A stretch of DNA of 64,000 nt from Solenopsis invicta (Eukaryota > Arthropoda > Insecta > Hymenoptera > Formicidae): assembly GCF_016802725.1 (NCBI RefSeq), contig NC_052666.1, positions 4,926,501-4,990,500 on the forward strand, written 5' to 3'. Shown in pieces: positions 11,901 through 23,052 of this stretch (the stretch's first letter is position 1; every line of letters begins with the position of its first letter). The translations under genes were made by a program, and so were the position numbers. The notes beneath the pieces are model-generated. The model ran no database searches. It worked only from the letters and a program-made list of their open reading frames with translations, and had not been told where the DNA came from.

Positions 11901-13080
11901 ACTTTGTCCATCAATCGCTGGAAGGTGGCTGGGGCGTTCTTCAGCCCAAATGGTATACGTTCGAATTCGTAGTGCCCAAATGGGGTGGAAAAAGCCGTGT
12001 TGATTGCGTCGTTGGCAGGCATAAGGATCTGGTGAAACACAAACGCTAGATCAAAGACGCTAAAATATTTAGCGCTGCCCAACTGGTCTAGAATATCGAT
12101 TATGTTGGGCAACGGGTAATCGTCTCCGAGTCTTTTCATTCAGCGATCGGAAATCGATGACTAACCGCCAGCGTTTATTTTCTTTTAGAGTCAGCCTTTT
12201 TAGGCACGACCCAAAGGGGGGAGTTATAAGGGAATGTGGAGGTTTTTAATTTTTTTATTTAACATATCGTCTATTTGCCTATTAATCTCTTGTTTGTGAG
12301 CGGTATTGTTTTACGTTTACATGTTGGTCGTCTGTAGTAACTATTTTGTGCTTAATAGCGTTAGTGAATGTCAGTTCTTTGTCAGAAAGTTGAAAAAGGT
12401 CAGAGTGTTTATTTAGTAGTTTGTCCACATGTCTTTGTCGTCGTTTAGATGTTTTAACCTTAGGAGTTGTTAAATTTGTCCCGATCGTTGGGCCTTATCT
12501 CGTTGGATTATATTTATGACGGTCCCTGGCGTATAGCTTTCAGGGCAGTTATCGGATACTGAGTCTGTCTCCTGTAATTCAATACTAGGAACGATAAGTT
12601 CCCGGTCTACTTCGTTTGTATTTAAAACCTGGATATAAGCTTTACCATTTCGATTTGTGACGGCGTCTCCTAAGTAAACACCGTCGCACACGGATTCTGG
12701 GAACGTACCCGACTTTGATATGAGGATTGTTTACCCTGAGGTAAAACGTGGCTTGAGATCTTACTGGGATTACTACACTCACAGGATGAGAAGGGGATTT
12801 TGTTTCCACGCCACTTTAAATGACGCTCGATGAGATTGATGTTAGAGGCATCGCGCAGGAAGTCGGATCCTAGGATTTCTTCCTGCGATAGGGAAGTTGT
12901 CGGGTACCATGTAAAGTGTAACGGGGTGACCCATGACCATCAATTTGATACACTCGAGAGTTTTGACGCGACCGCTAGTAATTCCGCTAAGGAGGACAGG
13001 GTCTCTTATTTTCATGTTCGGGTGTACACTTGGCCTTTTTATGACATTAGGCGCTGCCCTGGTATCGATCATGAAATTGG
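8921..13080 (-). pseudogene. pol: pol of element A, broken, with mutated active sites
   Basis: The order on the minus strand is protease near 12,842-13,072, RT at 11,603-12,139, RNase H and linker at 10,442-11,293, zinc-binding region of integrase near 9,890-10,518, integrase core at 9,321-9,914, and GPY/F-type tail at 8,921-9,352. At least six frameshifts or stops separate these, and the N-terminal RT region around 12,140-12,470 is badly eroded. The protease motif reads DTRA instead of DTGA, and the RT motif reads YFDN instead of YFDD. Both changes should abolish activity. The integrase D, D and E positions are still recognisable (VSMD, TDQG, and E in NGSIEH). Confidence 0.85.
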
Positions 13081-13149
13081 TCTTTTGGAGGTGGCGGAAA
13101 GGGTTACGGTGGGTACATCCGGTAAGATAATGGGATTTAGCACCGCGGT

Positions 13150-14700
13150 TCTGGATTGCTTGCTTTGTGAGTCTTCTGTGCCTCGATCATAATCATAGGG
13201 CGAGTTTATCTCCTGTCGTTCGTTGGAATCGTATCTCGTTGTCCCGACGAACCGGCCACATTTCCCGATTTTTGTTTGCGGCGTGCGTTGTTGTATTGTT
13301 GTGTGCAACATTCATGGATCTCATGGTCGATGCCTTTACAATAACGACATATTTTGTCGCTCGACTGTGCCTCACGTTGTTTGCTAAACGCGTATCCTTG
13401 GAGTGTCGACTCTTTTTGTGTATTTGAGCGCGGATAGTCTGTCTGATAATAGGAGTTGGGTCGTCTCTCGGAATTGTCGCGTTGATGCGAGTCGTATGGG
13501 CGAAACGGCGGATGACTATAAGCGTTATAGGGCGTATCGCTTTGTTGGTTATGATAGCGGGGATCATATGTTTGGGGTGCCGGTTCTCGTTGATTAGGAC
13601 GTGATTCGCGCTATAATGGGTGGTCTGATACGCGGTAACCCGTGTGATCTCGCCGTTGCGGAGTCGAATAAACCGGCAGATGACTATCTCGATATCGCGT
13701 TTCATATCGTTGGCGATCGAGTTCTTGTCGTTTGGCTATTGCCTTGGCGCCCGTAAATACGTCTGTATGTCGCTGTGGTGTTTCTGGGCTGATTTGTAAA
13801 CAGTACTCAAGAAACCAAGCCTCAAAGAATGAGCGTGCGCGGTGAGGTCGTTTATTTCTGCCACGAAACGGGGATTGAGTCCTTTTTTATCGCGTCGTTT
13901 GGCGTCTAGTATAGCCGTTCGAATATCTTTTACCCGGCTGATGTAGTCAAAAACATGTTCATTTGATCGGAGGAAAACTGTACTTAATTCTCCGCAGTAC
14001 TGATCCAGGGTTTTGAGCGATCCAAATGCCCCTATTAAAAGGTCTATTAATTCTATCACCGTATCGCACGGCTCGCCCTCGACCGCATAGTATGCTCTTT
14101 CGGTCAGTTTATTAATGAGGAGTTTAGTGAGATTCCTCTCAGCTGAAGCTGGTATAATCTCATGTGCGCGGCGATAAGCACGCGTGAATTGGGCGAGCGG
14201 GATATTGTAGCCGTCATAATAAGACACGGCTTCTGTTGCTTTGTGGAACGATACTTTGGGTGGCGAAGGTTCGCCGCCGTTACCTCCTCCATTGTACCCG
14301 CCACCGGAAGGCGGAGAATATGCTTTGCGTAATTAACGTGGGGTGTATTGGGCGGTTCTTGAGAGATGATACGCATGGATGATTCGAAATGGATTGCGTC
14401 GGGTTCCGATAATTTCTGTTCTAATTCGCATTCCTTTGCAGCGACTTTTTTCTCGCGAGCTAACATGTTTCGATTAAACTTTTTGCGTTCGCGTTCTAAT
14501 TGAGCTCCCGCGATCTCTAGTTGGTCGAGTTCTTAACATATTGCGTTTGTTTGCGCATTTATTCACTTTTACTTCTTGTTAACGGATTTTTCTATTCTCT
14601 CTAGTTTGTATTCCTCAGTAGACAATTTTTGCAAAGGGTTCTTGTGAGATCCCACTCCCTCGGAGCCTCCGGGATTTCTACTCTTTCTTCTAGTTTCCAT
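13150..14700 (-). pseudogene. gag: gag of element A, broken
   Basis: The start METRRKS at 14,700 matches the METR start of gag in B, C and D. A frame at 13,736-14,227 holds the capsid-like part (FDGYNI-like start, LLINKL, ISRVKDIRTAILDA), and 14,104-14,466 is the upstream part in another frame. A CCHC zinc knuckle can still be read near 13,290-13,345 (C-x2-C-x4-H-x4-C). Stops and frameshifts separate the pieces. Confidence 0.75.
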
Positions 14701-14756
14701 GGTTGATTTTAGTTAGATTTCTTTGATTAACTCTCCTACTGGGAAGTTTCGGGTTT

Positions 14757-15057
14757 GAGCTATAACGACTATAGCTTTGTCGTTATTAAGGTCTATTGTT
14801 GGAGTCTCGCAGATACGCTAGAAAGTCGTGCAAGACGTGGCAGATAGGACAGACAGTCGGGACTCGGTTGAGGAGTGATAAATCCGTTGCAAGATTGAGA
14901 GCGTTTAAAAAACTGTGTAGACGAAGCTAAATGTACGTAATGTCGCGAGACCCTGTCGTAACACTAAGTAAGTCACGGGGGAGTACTTTTTGGTGACACT
15001 CGTCACAAATTATTTGTTGTGTACTTCTATGTTGGAAATAAAGGGCAATACAGCAGG
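14757..15057 (-). pseudogene. Cys-rich upstream ORF of element A, truncated
   Basis: It lies directly upstream of gag, as in B, C and D. The sequence at 14,930-15,057 matches nucleotide by nucleotide with that ORF in B (for example CGTCACAAATTATTTG, which encodes the first CxxC region). The N-terminal part is missing because the foldback element begins at 15,058. Frameshifts occur inside. Confidence 0.55.
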
Positions 15058-16344
15058 TGTGTGTGAAGCTGGCACATCATTTGGTGGAAAATCACTAAAC
15101 ATTGACAGTTCTGAGTTTATTTTCAATAGTTCTACAGTTCCTGATAGATAAAACAAATAGTTCTGGCCTTTAAAGCGAAAAAAACGCATAGGACAAAGTG
15201 AGGTGCCAGGTTCACGCAGCACCTCAGTTTGTCCTACGACATTTTCCAGACCGAATTCTTGTAGGATTTTAAAAGATCTATAGTTCTAGATGAGTTCTAG
15301 AAAGAGTTCCAGCGTTTAACATAGTTTATTTATTAAAAAAAAAAATTATAAAACATTTATGTTATAATATTATATAATAGAGTTCCGTGTACGAAAAAAT
15401 ATTTTTCCTACAGTTCTCAACATATTAAAGCGCGTTCCGAAGAGTTCCGGGCGATTCCGAAATTAGTTAATTAACAAAAAATTAATAACTCCCGAAAAAG
15501 TCGATTTTCCGCACATATAGGTAAGGTGCTGGACTTTTTCGAAGAGTTCTGTGTACGAAAAAATATTTTTCCTACTGGGAGTTATTAATTTTTTGTTAAT
15601 TAACTAATATCGGAATCGCCCGGAACTCTTCGGAACGCGTTTTGGTATGTTGAGAACTGTAGGAAAAATATTTTTTCGTACACAGAACTCTTCGAAAAAG
15701 TCCAGCACCTCACCTATATGTGCGGAAAATCGGCTTTTTCGGGAGTTATTAATTTTTTGTTAATTAACTAATATCGGAATCGCCCGGAACTCTTCGGAAC
15801 GCGCTTTAATATGTTGAGAACTGTAGGAAAAATATTTTTTCGTACACAGAACTCCTCGGAAAAGTCCAGCACCTCACCTATATGTGCGGAAAATCGACTT
15901 TTTCGGGAGTTATTAATTTTTTGTTAATTAACTAATATCGGAATCGTCCGGAACTCTTCGGAACGCGCTTTAATATGTTGAGAACTGTAGGAAAAATATT
16001 TTTTCCGTACACAGAACTCTATTATATAATATTATAACATAAATGTTTTATAATAATTAAAAAAAAAAATAAATAAATTATGTTAAACGCTGGAACTCTT
16101 TCTAGAACTCATCTAGAACTATAGATCTTTTAAAATCCTACAAGAATTCGGTCTGGAAAATGTCGTAGGACAAACTGAGGTGCTGCGTGAACCTGGCACC
16201 TCACTTTGTCCTATGCGTTTTTTTCGCTTTAAAGGCCAGAACTATTTGTTTTATCTATCAGGAACTGTAGAACTATTGAAAATAAACTCAGAACCGTCAA
16301 TGTTTAGTGATTTTCCACCAAATGATGTGCCAGCTTCACACACA
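15058..16344. mobile_element. Foldback element with ~300-bp arms
   Basis: TGTGTGTGAAGCTGGCACAT at the left end is mirrored by its reverse complement at the right end. The mirror continues for about 300 bp on each side (15,058-15,360 and 16,045-16,344) with only a few mismatches. Each arm encodes the same frame of more than 50 codons (minus strand 15,222 down, plus strand 16,180 up; it begins MLREPGTSLCPMRFFRF), which suggests a captured coding fragment. The core is built from ~164-bp units. It abuts the Cys-rich ORF of element A. No target duplication was identified. Confidence 0.85.
15380..16015. repeat. Core of the foldback: one inverted and three direct ~164-bp units
   Basis: GGGAGTTATTAATTTTTTGT recurs at 15,577, 15,741 and 15,905, which gives a 164-bp period. 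An inverted copy of the same unit lies at 15,380-15,545. Each unit holds GGAACTCTTCGGAACGCG and a stretch that begins GTAGGAAAAATATTTTTTCG. The whole core can pair with itself. Confidence 0.8.
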
Positions 16345-16345
16345 C

Positions 16346-16428
16346 TGTTTTGCAATAACTGCAACTTTCAGTGAGTGAATACAAAAAATTGTATTCACTT
16401 ACTGGAAATTATATTTGTTGCAAAACAT
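16346..16428. mobile_element. Small palindromic MITE-like repeat
   Basis: TGTTTTGCAATAACTGCAAC at the left is mirrored by GTTGCAAAACATG at the right, and the centre is a near-perfect hairpin (GTGAGTGAATACAA against TTGTATTCACTTAC). It begins right next to the foldback element, so it may be a separate insertion or a preferred insertion site. Confidence 0.55.
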
Positions 16429-16980
16429 GCTACATGTAATGAGCAGTAAGTTTTGTCCGATAACGCTGATATAAAATAATGTTAATTTAAAAATGGGTAT
16501 TTTATATTATCTGTCTTTGTATCTATGTTTAGTGAATTGTTCTGCGGCTTATTATCGCACATCTAAAAATATATTGTGTGTCTACGTTATGATTAAATTT
16601 TTATTTTTATGTACCTTCCTATCTTCATTATTGGTAACCAAAACCAAGGTAGACTTTTATTTTCGTAATTTCGTCTTTGCGCATCAATTATTAATGAAGC
16701 TGCTTTCCGTGGTTTATAACTTCCAAACCATGGAAACCTATACATATAATTAAATAACATTTAATCCACTCCATTGCCACTCATAAATATTATACATATC
16801 TTATTAATTAAATAATGGTGTATAAATAGTCTACATGCATAACAAGCCTATTAAAATATTACAATCAAATTTTAATTTGTGACATTACGTAAAAGAAATG
16901 AAGTGCGGGTGTGTATTCTACATAACATCTAAAACACAGAACGCATATTGCATTTTCTAGATCACAAATGCGATAGTCTC
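16429..16980. other. 3' flank of the SDR gene, no other gene seen
   Basis: AT-rich. A plus-strand frame at 16,493-16,753 is hydrophobic and of no recognised family, and it is probably chance. Confidence 0.4.
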
Positions 16981-19900
16981 TTAAGAAGCGTCAATGACGA
17001 TATACGCTTTTATGTTGCTGTTGTATTTGCGACCCACGTTCCATGTCTTATATAGAATGGTCTTTATACTGCAAAATTTGTTATAATGATATATCATTGT
17101 AATTTTACCTAAGTTTTCGTTTTTTAACAATTCCAGTAAGCACTAGAGCAGGATAAATTGTAGTGAACTTAATAGAGGATTTTCCGTTACTCAGTGTACG
17201 TAATTCCTCAGAAATAGCTTCCATTAATCCTGTGATACGGATAGAAAAAATATATATTAGAATATATTAAAAGAGTATTTTTTATAATTACATGTACATC
17301 TTTACACTATCAGTGTGTCATTAAATTTATGTGTAATATATACATCTACATAAATAAAATTATATGTATACATTACATATACTTGTATAAGGACGTGTGC
17401 ATGCATGTGTGCGCGCGTGCATGTACATATATTCATCTTTATTCATATAGATAATTTATCATTGACTAAATAATATTGGATATTTATTTATATTTGTATA
17501 ACATTATAATTATTAAATAAATTACCTTTGACTGCAAATTTTGAAGGACAGTAAATCGTTCCATAAGGAGCACCAATGAGTCCTATTGATGAGAGTGCCA
17601 CAATGTGACCGTAATTCTTTTCAATCATCCTTGGTAAAAATGCTTTCAACGTCTGAAAGAATTATCCTTTTGTGAATAACGATTTGCAAAAATTATATAT
17701 TCGTCAAAATCATACTCTTTAAATTCGAAGCAGTGTATTACTCACGAAATTACAGTGAATAATTTGATTTTAATGTTATACTTACAACTATCAGTGAAAT
17801 GACATTGTTTGTCAATGATACTGATTCCCGTCTCAATAAAAGTATTTCTTTTTTATTTGAAATTACTGAAAGATACTGACTAGTCACTCATGATTACAGT
17901 TATAAGAATTGAACTACAATTCAGTAAAATTTCACTGATTGACATTTAGACAGTATATTTTAATTGCGAGCGACACACTAATACAATTTGTATTTATTTC
18001 CAAACATGATATCACTCAGCATATAATATTTATAAAAGATTTACAAAATATTTATGATAATTATATGAACGTTTAAAAAATATATTATCAAATATTTCAT
18101 AAATATTTTCCTGATCTCTTGCTCAAATTATAAAAATTTATTATAAATATCATAAAACATTTATGAAATATGTGTAAAATAACTTTTAGACTATATTTTA
18201 ATAATGATGAATAATAATTTTATTTTTTTTCTTCCATATATGCAAGATATGTGTAGAATGACTACATAATATAAAAGAGATAAATAATAATAAATACAAT
18301 TAATAATAAGAAAAATAGCTAATGATAATAATAATAAATATTTATAAATTAATTATGAATGAATAATAAATATTTATTAATTAAAAATAAATATTTATGA
18401 ATATTTATCATAAATATCGTATCTGAGTTGCGTTAACGTAGTTGCGTTAACGGTTATTATATAATATTTCATAGTTTTATGACGTGTATTTCTTACAAAA
18501 AAATGAATCCATGTGTCATTCTCGCTGACTTTAACATTTCTCTTATTATTTCGATGCTGCATGCTAAGAAATACAAAATTTTTTTTACAAGATATTTCTT
18601 TTTCTTAATGCGCGTAAGAACACTTATAGAAAAATACGTATGTTTTTTCAATTTTTTTTTACAATACATGCAAAACAATAAATTCAAACAACACATCCAA
18701 AGGTTATCAAAATGGGAAAGGAACTCTCGAGTCTATTTCTCTGTTAGATACTTGCCCAATAATGTGCTAACAAATTGATGTTTGTGAGTCGGGTAATTTC
18801 ATCGGGATTATGATTTAGAAATGATTTACTAAACCCTATACCGGCATTATTGACCAATATAGTAACGTCGCCCACTTCTTTTTTTACTTTCTCAGCTATT
18901 CTAAAAACTTCTTCTCTGTCTGCTATATCGCATCTGTAAAACGTTACAAAATTTTAATCAATAGACATTTACGCGAATATATATACATTTCATCGAGTTT
19001 ATCTTTTTAAATTATCGAGCTTTATTAAAAATAGCATCAATTTACCGATACGCATAAACAGAGTCTATTCCCATCTTCTTAATATCACTCATCGTCTTAT
19101 TGTTGGTTTCTTTATTGATATCCCAACATACCACTGTTGCTCCTAACAAAGCATAACCAATCGCTAATTCTTTTCCGAAACCATGACCTGCACCTGTTAT
19201 CTGTGCGTTAATAAAATAAAAATTATTAGACTTTAGTTTAAAATCTATAATACAAGTTCTTATGTTTATTTTTTGTTATTTTTCTGTGTGATATGTTATC
19301 CTTGAGTGCACGCAAATTTTCTATTATCTGATTCATATATTATAATATACCAAAATGCTTCCCATTTAAGAAGTATTATAATGATATTTTTGTTTTATTT
19401 GTAACTTAAATATTTGTAACTTAAAAATTATGTTATTAAAATCGTTAAATTATCTGCTTAGATAATTGCGAAAGTAAAAACCCAATCAAATATCCGTTGT
19501 TTTTATTTTAACTTGTTAAAAACAAATTCTTTAAAATCGCGAACAAAATTTCCACGATTTTTTTACAAATTTTATACTTTAAACAACAGTGTGTACATTT
19601 TTGGTGATTTTAATGAAGTATTTATTTTTTTATAATGCGGTTTTAATTATAAACATAAAATCGAGATGCAGCGTAAATTGATATCGATGAAACAGATTAC
19701 AAAATAGTAAAAATCATACAAGAATAAAATGCACGGACGGGATCCAATATCGCACGGTGCGATAGCCCACCAATCAATCATCTTGACTTATCTAACCCAA
19801 CCAACGGAAAAACTCTAGGCATCGCCCACTGTGAGTGGCGGTGTGCTATCAGTCCCGTGCGCTATCGGAATCCGCCCAAAATGCACAGCATTGAGATCTA

Positions 19901-20810
19901 TCTATTAAATTAATAACTTGACTTAATCTTTAAATTATCGTGCCACATGATGCATTTTGTGAAACAGCATAAGGTATATTTGTACAAGTCGACAAGAATT
20001 ATTTATATCAAAGTGAAAGGTTTTTATATCGCGTTCATGACCGCGTTTTGTGCAGCTTGTGACTGCGTTCCAAAACATCAGCCGAATATCAACATGTATT
20101 ATTTTATTCTGATTATTCACAAAATATTAAACAAAAAAAAATAAAGATGGAGGCACTCGGATGATATTTTCAAACGCAGCCTATTTGGGAGAATTCGTGG
20201 GTGTTACAATTAATACGCGTTATTATCACATAACCTTATTGCCTATTAGTTTGGTTTGCACTCATTTTTGCTTATCTTAATTAATTATTGCAAAATTTGA
20301 TATGATATTATAAAAACTCCTATTACAATTGATAGAAGATTTATATTTTCTAGTTTGTATTTATGTTTTCAAGATTTTATTTTCAGTTTTTGTGTAAAAA
20401 GTATAATCCCACAACAAAATGATATGGTGTAGGAAAGTGATCGGCAACTTTTCTCAATGATTTTCGATAATCTTACATTAATGATGAAAATAATTTTTTT
20501 TTTTTTTAATTTATCTTTTTTTTATGTAATTGTATTTATATTAAAATTTTATACGCACCAAAACGATTTCACCAGTTACGCTTTTCTTCTTTCTTGGAAT
20601 GATTACTCTGTATATATTCTCGCAGATGTAATATAAAATTTTCAAAATAAGCAATAATATCTCTATTACAAGAGACAAAATATCACATATTTTTTCTATG
20701 ATTGATCTAAAAATGAATATCTTTTTCATATGTATATTTAATATCATAATAATTGGTATAAAGATTGATACACTTATCTTTTTTTTATTACATAACATAT
20801 TTTTATGCAA
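16981..20810 (-). CDS. SDR family dehydrogenase (epidermal retinol dehydrogenase 2 / 17-beta-HSD13-like), six exons
   Basis: Exons on the minus strand: 20,810 (or an internal Met)-20,559; 19,200-19,046; 18,933-18,756; 17,652-17,526; 17,229-17,109; 17,068-16,981. Exons 2-6 sum to 669 nt and stay in frame. Exon 1 encodes a hydrophobic anchor and PRKKKSVTGEIVL. Exon 2 starts with the nucleotide-binding turn ITGAGHGFG. Exon 3 holds NNAG. Exon 4 holds the catalytic Ser (ALSS) and YCPSK, which is the YxxxK pair. Exon 5 holds IKFTTIYP. The predicted protein is about 280-305 aa, normal for membrane-bound NAD(P)-dependent SDR16C enzymes that oxidise retinoids or steroids at ER or lipid-droplet membranes. 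The intron after exon 3 has a GC donor. The last ~29 codons do not resemble the family and may be a diverged or alternative end. Confidence 0.8.
19735..19877. mobile_element. 143-bp MITE in intron 1 of the SDR gene, 9-bp target duplication
   Basis: The ends GGACGGGATCC and GGATTCCGCCC-type are imperfect inverted repeats that extend about 45 bp inward. AAAATGCAC flanks both sides (19,726-19,734 and 19,878-19,886). A 9-bp duplication is typical of Mutator-like elements. The element is noncoding and sits in the intron between exon 1 and exon 2. Confidence 0.8.
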
Positions 20811-20964
20811 TTATATACGAATGTGCTTATGTAATTATGCATTTAATTAAATAATGTTTTTCAGCTTTTATAATCAATGTATATGTTACCGTCAATTTGA
20901 TTAATATGGTTATTATACATCAGTAGAATGTATAGGCCGGTTCAAACCCAGGGATCTCAGGGGG

Positions 20965-21430
20965 GTGCGGGGAAGGGGAGGAATATTACGGGTCGCGCGG
21001 GGGGACCTAACCGGCGATAAGGTCCCGCGGGTGGACCAAACCGGGTGGGGAGGGGGAGGGGGGCTTAAAACGGGGTCACACGTGTAAACCTAACCGGTAG
21101 TTTTGCGTAATCAATGTTTATATAAACAGTGATAACGATTCGAGGACCATGTTCTTGGCCGATGTTTAAATAAATTTGACACCTTTGAAATGTGCCGCGT
21201 GCGGGGAAGGGGAGAATATTTCGGGTCTCACGGGGGGTCTAACCGGAGACGATGTTACGCGACCGAGGCGGGGCGAGGGGGGATTAAATCGGGGACACGT
21301 GTACGAACCTAACCGGTAGTTCTTCGTAATCAATGTTTAAGTAAACAGAGTGATAACGATTCGAGGATCATGTTCTTGACCGATACCTTTGAAATGTGTC
21401 GCGTGGAGGCAACTGACCATTTAATGTAAA
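20965..21430. repeat. Two tandem copies of a ~234-bp unit
   Basis: GTGCGGGGAAGGGGAG begins at 20,965 and at 21,199. Each copy is followed by ACACGTGTA, CCTAACCGGTAGTT, CGTAATCAATGTTTA and GATAACGATTCGAGGA. The unit alternates GC-rich and AT-rich halves. Its function is unknown. Confidence 0.8.
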
Positions 21431-21589
21431 CATGGACCATGTACTTGTCACTCTGTTTACATAAACATAATAAATCACACCGCGAGGAGGTGTGTATGAC
21501 TGTACTTTGAAATCGGAAATGTCTGTCATCACGAGGGGGATAAGCGATACGATGGCGAATATTTTGTGGGGTGTGCGCGGCTATTTCCG

Positions 21590-21745
21590 CGGGGCCCGCC
21601 GCCGCCGCCGCCGCGTGCGTGGAGGGGATGCGCGCTGTCTAACGCGGGGTCCGCTGGGACGATCCGCCGCCGCCGCCGCCGCCGCGTGCGTGGAGGGGAT
21701 GCGCGCTGTCTAACGCGGGGTCCGCTGGGGCGATCCGCCGCCGCC
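21590..21745. repeat. (CCG)n tract with a 71-bp tandem duplication
   Basis: GCGTGCGTGGAGGGGATGCG starts at 21,613 and 21,684, and each copy is bracketed by runs of CCG. Long open frames on both strands here are by-products of GC-rich repeat sequence. Confidence 0.85.
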
Positions 21746-21829
21746 GCCGCTGGCACCACCACCATCCACCGCTGCTGCCACCCGCTGGCGCTTACGCATT
21801 CGCTCTCTCCGTCCCTCGCTCGCTTGCTC

Positions 21830-21917
21830 GCTCGCTCGATTTTCCCGTACGCGGTAACGGGCATGCTTGCGCGTTTAGTCTCCCCCACCTTGCCACGCTT
21901 GTTTCTTTCACGCGCTC
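21830..21917 (+). repeat. 88-bp dispersed repeat, copy 1
   Basis: It matches 22,861-22,948 in the same orientation at roughly 88% by eye, including TTTAGTCTCCCCCACCT and GCCACGCTTGTTTCTTTC. The two copies bracket the small gene at 22,185-22,677. Confidence 0.75.
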
Positions 21918-22184
21918 GCTCGCTCGCTCGCTCACTTTTTCCATCCACTCGCTTCTATAGCGCGTTCGCTCGTCGTATGCGACCCATCCCCCCTACCCAG
22001 CACGGCCCTGCCGCTATCGCTGTTTTCACGATAATTTTTTAATGAGGGGATTGAAGGAAAGGTGAATAAGTGATAGGAGAAAAAAAATTGGTACATAAAT
22101 TAAAATTTATATTTGTATTTTGAAAAATTTTACACAAAAACAGAAAAAAATTTTTTGTATTAAAAAATTCTATAATAATTTTTT

Positions 22185-22677
22185 TCACCAGATCTCCTCC
22201 TGGTAGACCCGCTCTTCGAATAATATTTGAAGGTCCCATTGATCCTCCAGGTCCCACTCGTTGCGGACCCACTCTCTTTCATTAAACCACTGGTCCCACT
22301 GACGGTACCAGCGCCGATATATCGCATCGGATATATTGATGAATCCTGCTATCTCAATTTGGTCTCGAGAGATGTTCTGAAACAAAAACAGGAAAAAACA
22401 TTTAATATTACAATTGTACACATAAAATAGTAATTTAAAATTGATATAAATAATAAAACTTACGGGGTGGGGGCTGGTAATCCTTAATTCTAATAAGTGC
22501 CTTATCGGCACAACGAGTTGCTCCTCATTATGTACCATCAATCTCTGAAAAAAAAATATTAAAAATGTAAAAACATATGTATATATTTTTTCAAAAATGT
22601 CAGGGTTTAAAAAGATGAAAAGAACTTACCGCATCCGCCGGATACGTAACTCGAATTACGTGAAATAATGTTTCCAT
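22185..22677 (-). CDS. Unrecognised small gene, three exons, 106 aa
   Basis: ATG at 22,677 is followed by exons 22,677-22,630, 22,544-22,464 and 22,376-22,185. Both introns have GT-AG ends, and all junctions fall between codons. The total is 321 nt with a TGA stop. The product starts METLFHVIRV, and its last exon is rich in Trp, Arg and Glu (RRWYRQWDQWF). No signal peptide or membrane segment is visible. It is the left member of a row of three minus-strand genes about 380 bp apart. Its upstream region shares an 11-bp motif with the middle gene. I do not recognise the family. A viral or mobile origin is possible but unproven. Confidence 0.55.
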
Positions 22678-22804
22678 TTTTTCGAAAAACTGAATACTGT
22701 TTTTTTAGTCTTTTTCACAAGAAGACTGTCTCACGACTGACTGACTGCAAGCAGAGGTCTATGCAGTTCCTCCTCTTCAAAAATCTACGTCATATAAACA
22801 ACTG

Positions 22805-22815
22805 AAGTATCCCCC
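22805..22815 (-). promoter_or_regulatory. Shared upstream motif GGGGGATACTT, copy 1
   Basis: GGGGGATACTT lies on the minus strand about 130 bp upstream of the ATG at 22,677. The same 11 bases occur about 115 bp upstream of the next gene on the opposite strand (23,861-23,871). Confidence 0.35.
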
Positions 22816-22860
22816 GATTACTAATGTAAACTTTCAAAGAAAGAAACTCTTCTATAGTGC

Positions 22861-22948
22861 TCGCTCGCTCAATTTTCTCGTACATGGTGAAGCGTGTGCT
22901 TGCGCTTTTAGTCTCCCCCACCTCGCCACGCTTGTTTCTTTCGCGCGC
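22861..22948 (+). repeat. 88-bp dispersed repeat, copy 2
   Basis: Second copy of the repeat at 21,830-21,917. It sits between the first and second small genes. Confidence 0.75.
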
Positions 22949-23052
22949 CTCCTTAATGTCTACTATCTCGCATATTATTTACTAAGAAAATAGGAAACAA
23001 TGGATAAGGATAGATTTTCAAATACATTTTAAAGACTTTTAAAATCCTTTTT

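Larger units (their letters stand above)
7050..15057 (-). mobile_element. Element A: dead Ty3/Gypsy-type element with chuvirus-like env, no LTRs
   Basis: In minus orientation it carries remnants of the Cys-rich ORF, gag, pol and env in the same order as elements B, C and D, and it is closest to C. Homology stops in the last codons of env near 7,060, so the polypurine tract and 3' LTR are gone. On the other side homology to the Cys-rich ORF stops at 15,057, where a foldback element begins, so the leader and 5' LTR are missing too. Every gene has stops or frameshifts, and the catalytic sites of protease and RT are mutated. It is an old, inactive copy. Confidence 0.85.

Noticed and set aside
15010..15222. 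Independent small gene in the foldback arm
   Set aside because: The same frame occurs in mirror image in the other arm and ends differently in each flank, so it is a captured fragment at most.
21492..22042. Ala/Arg-rich proteins in the CCG tract
   Set aside because: The open frames come from GC-rich repeats and exist on both strands.
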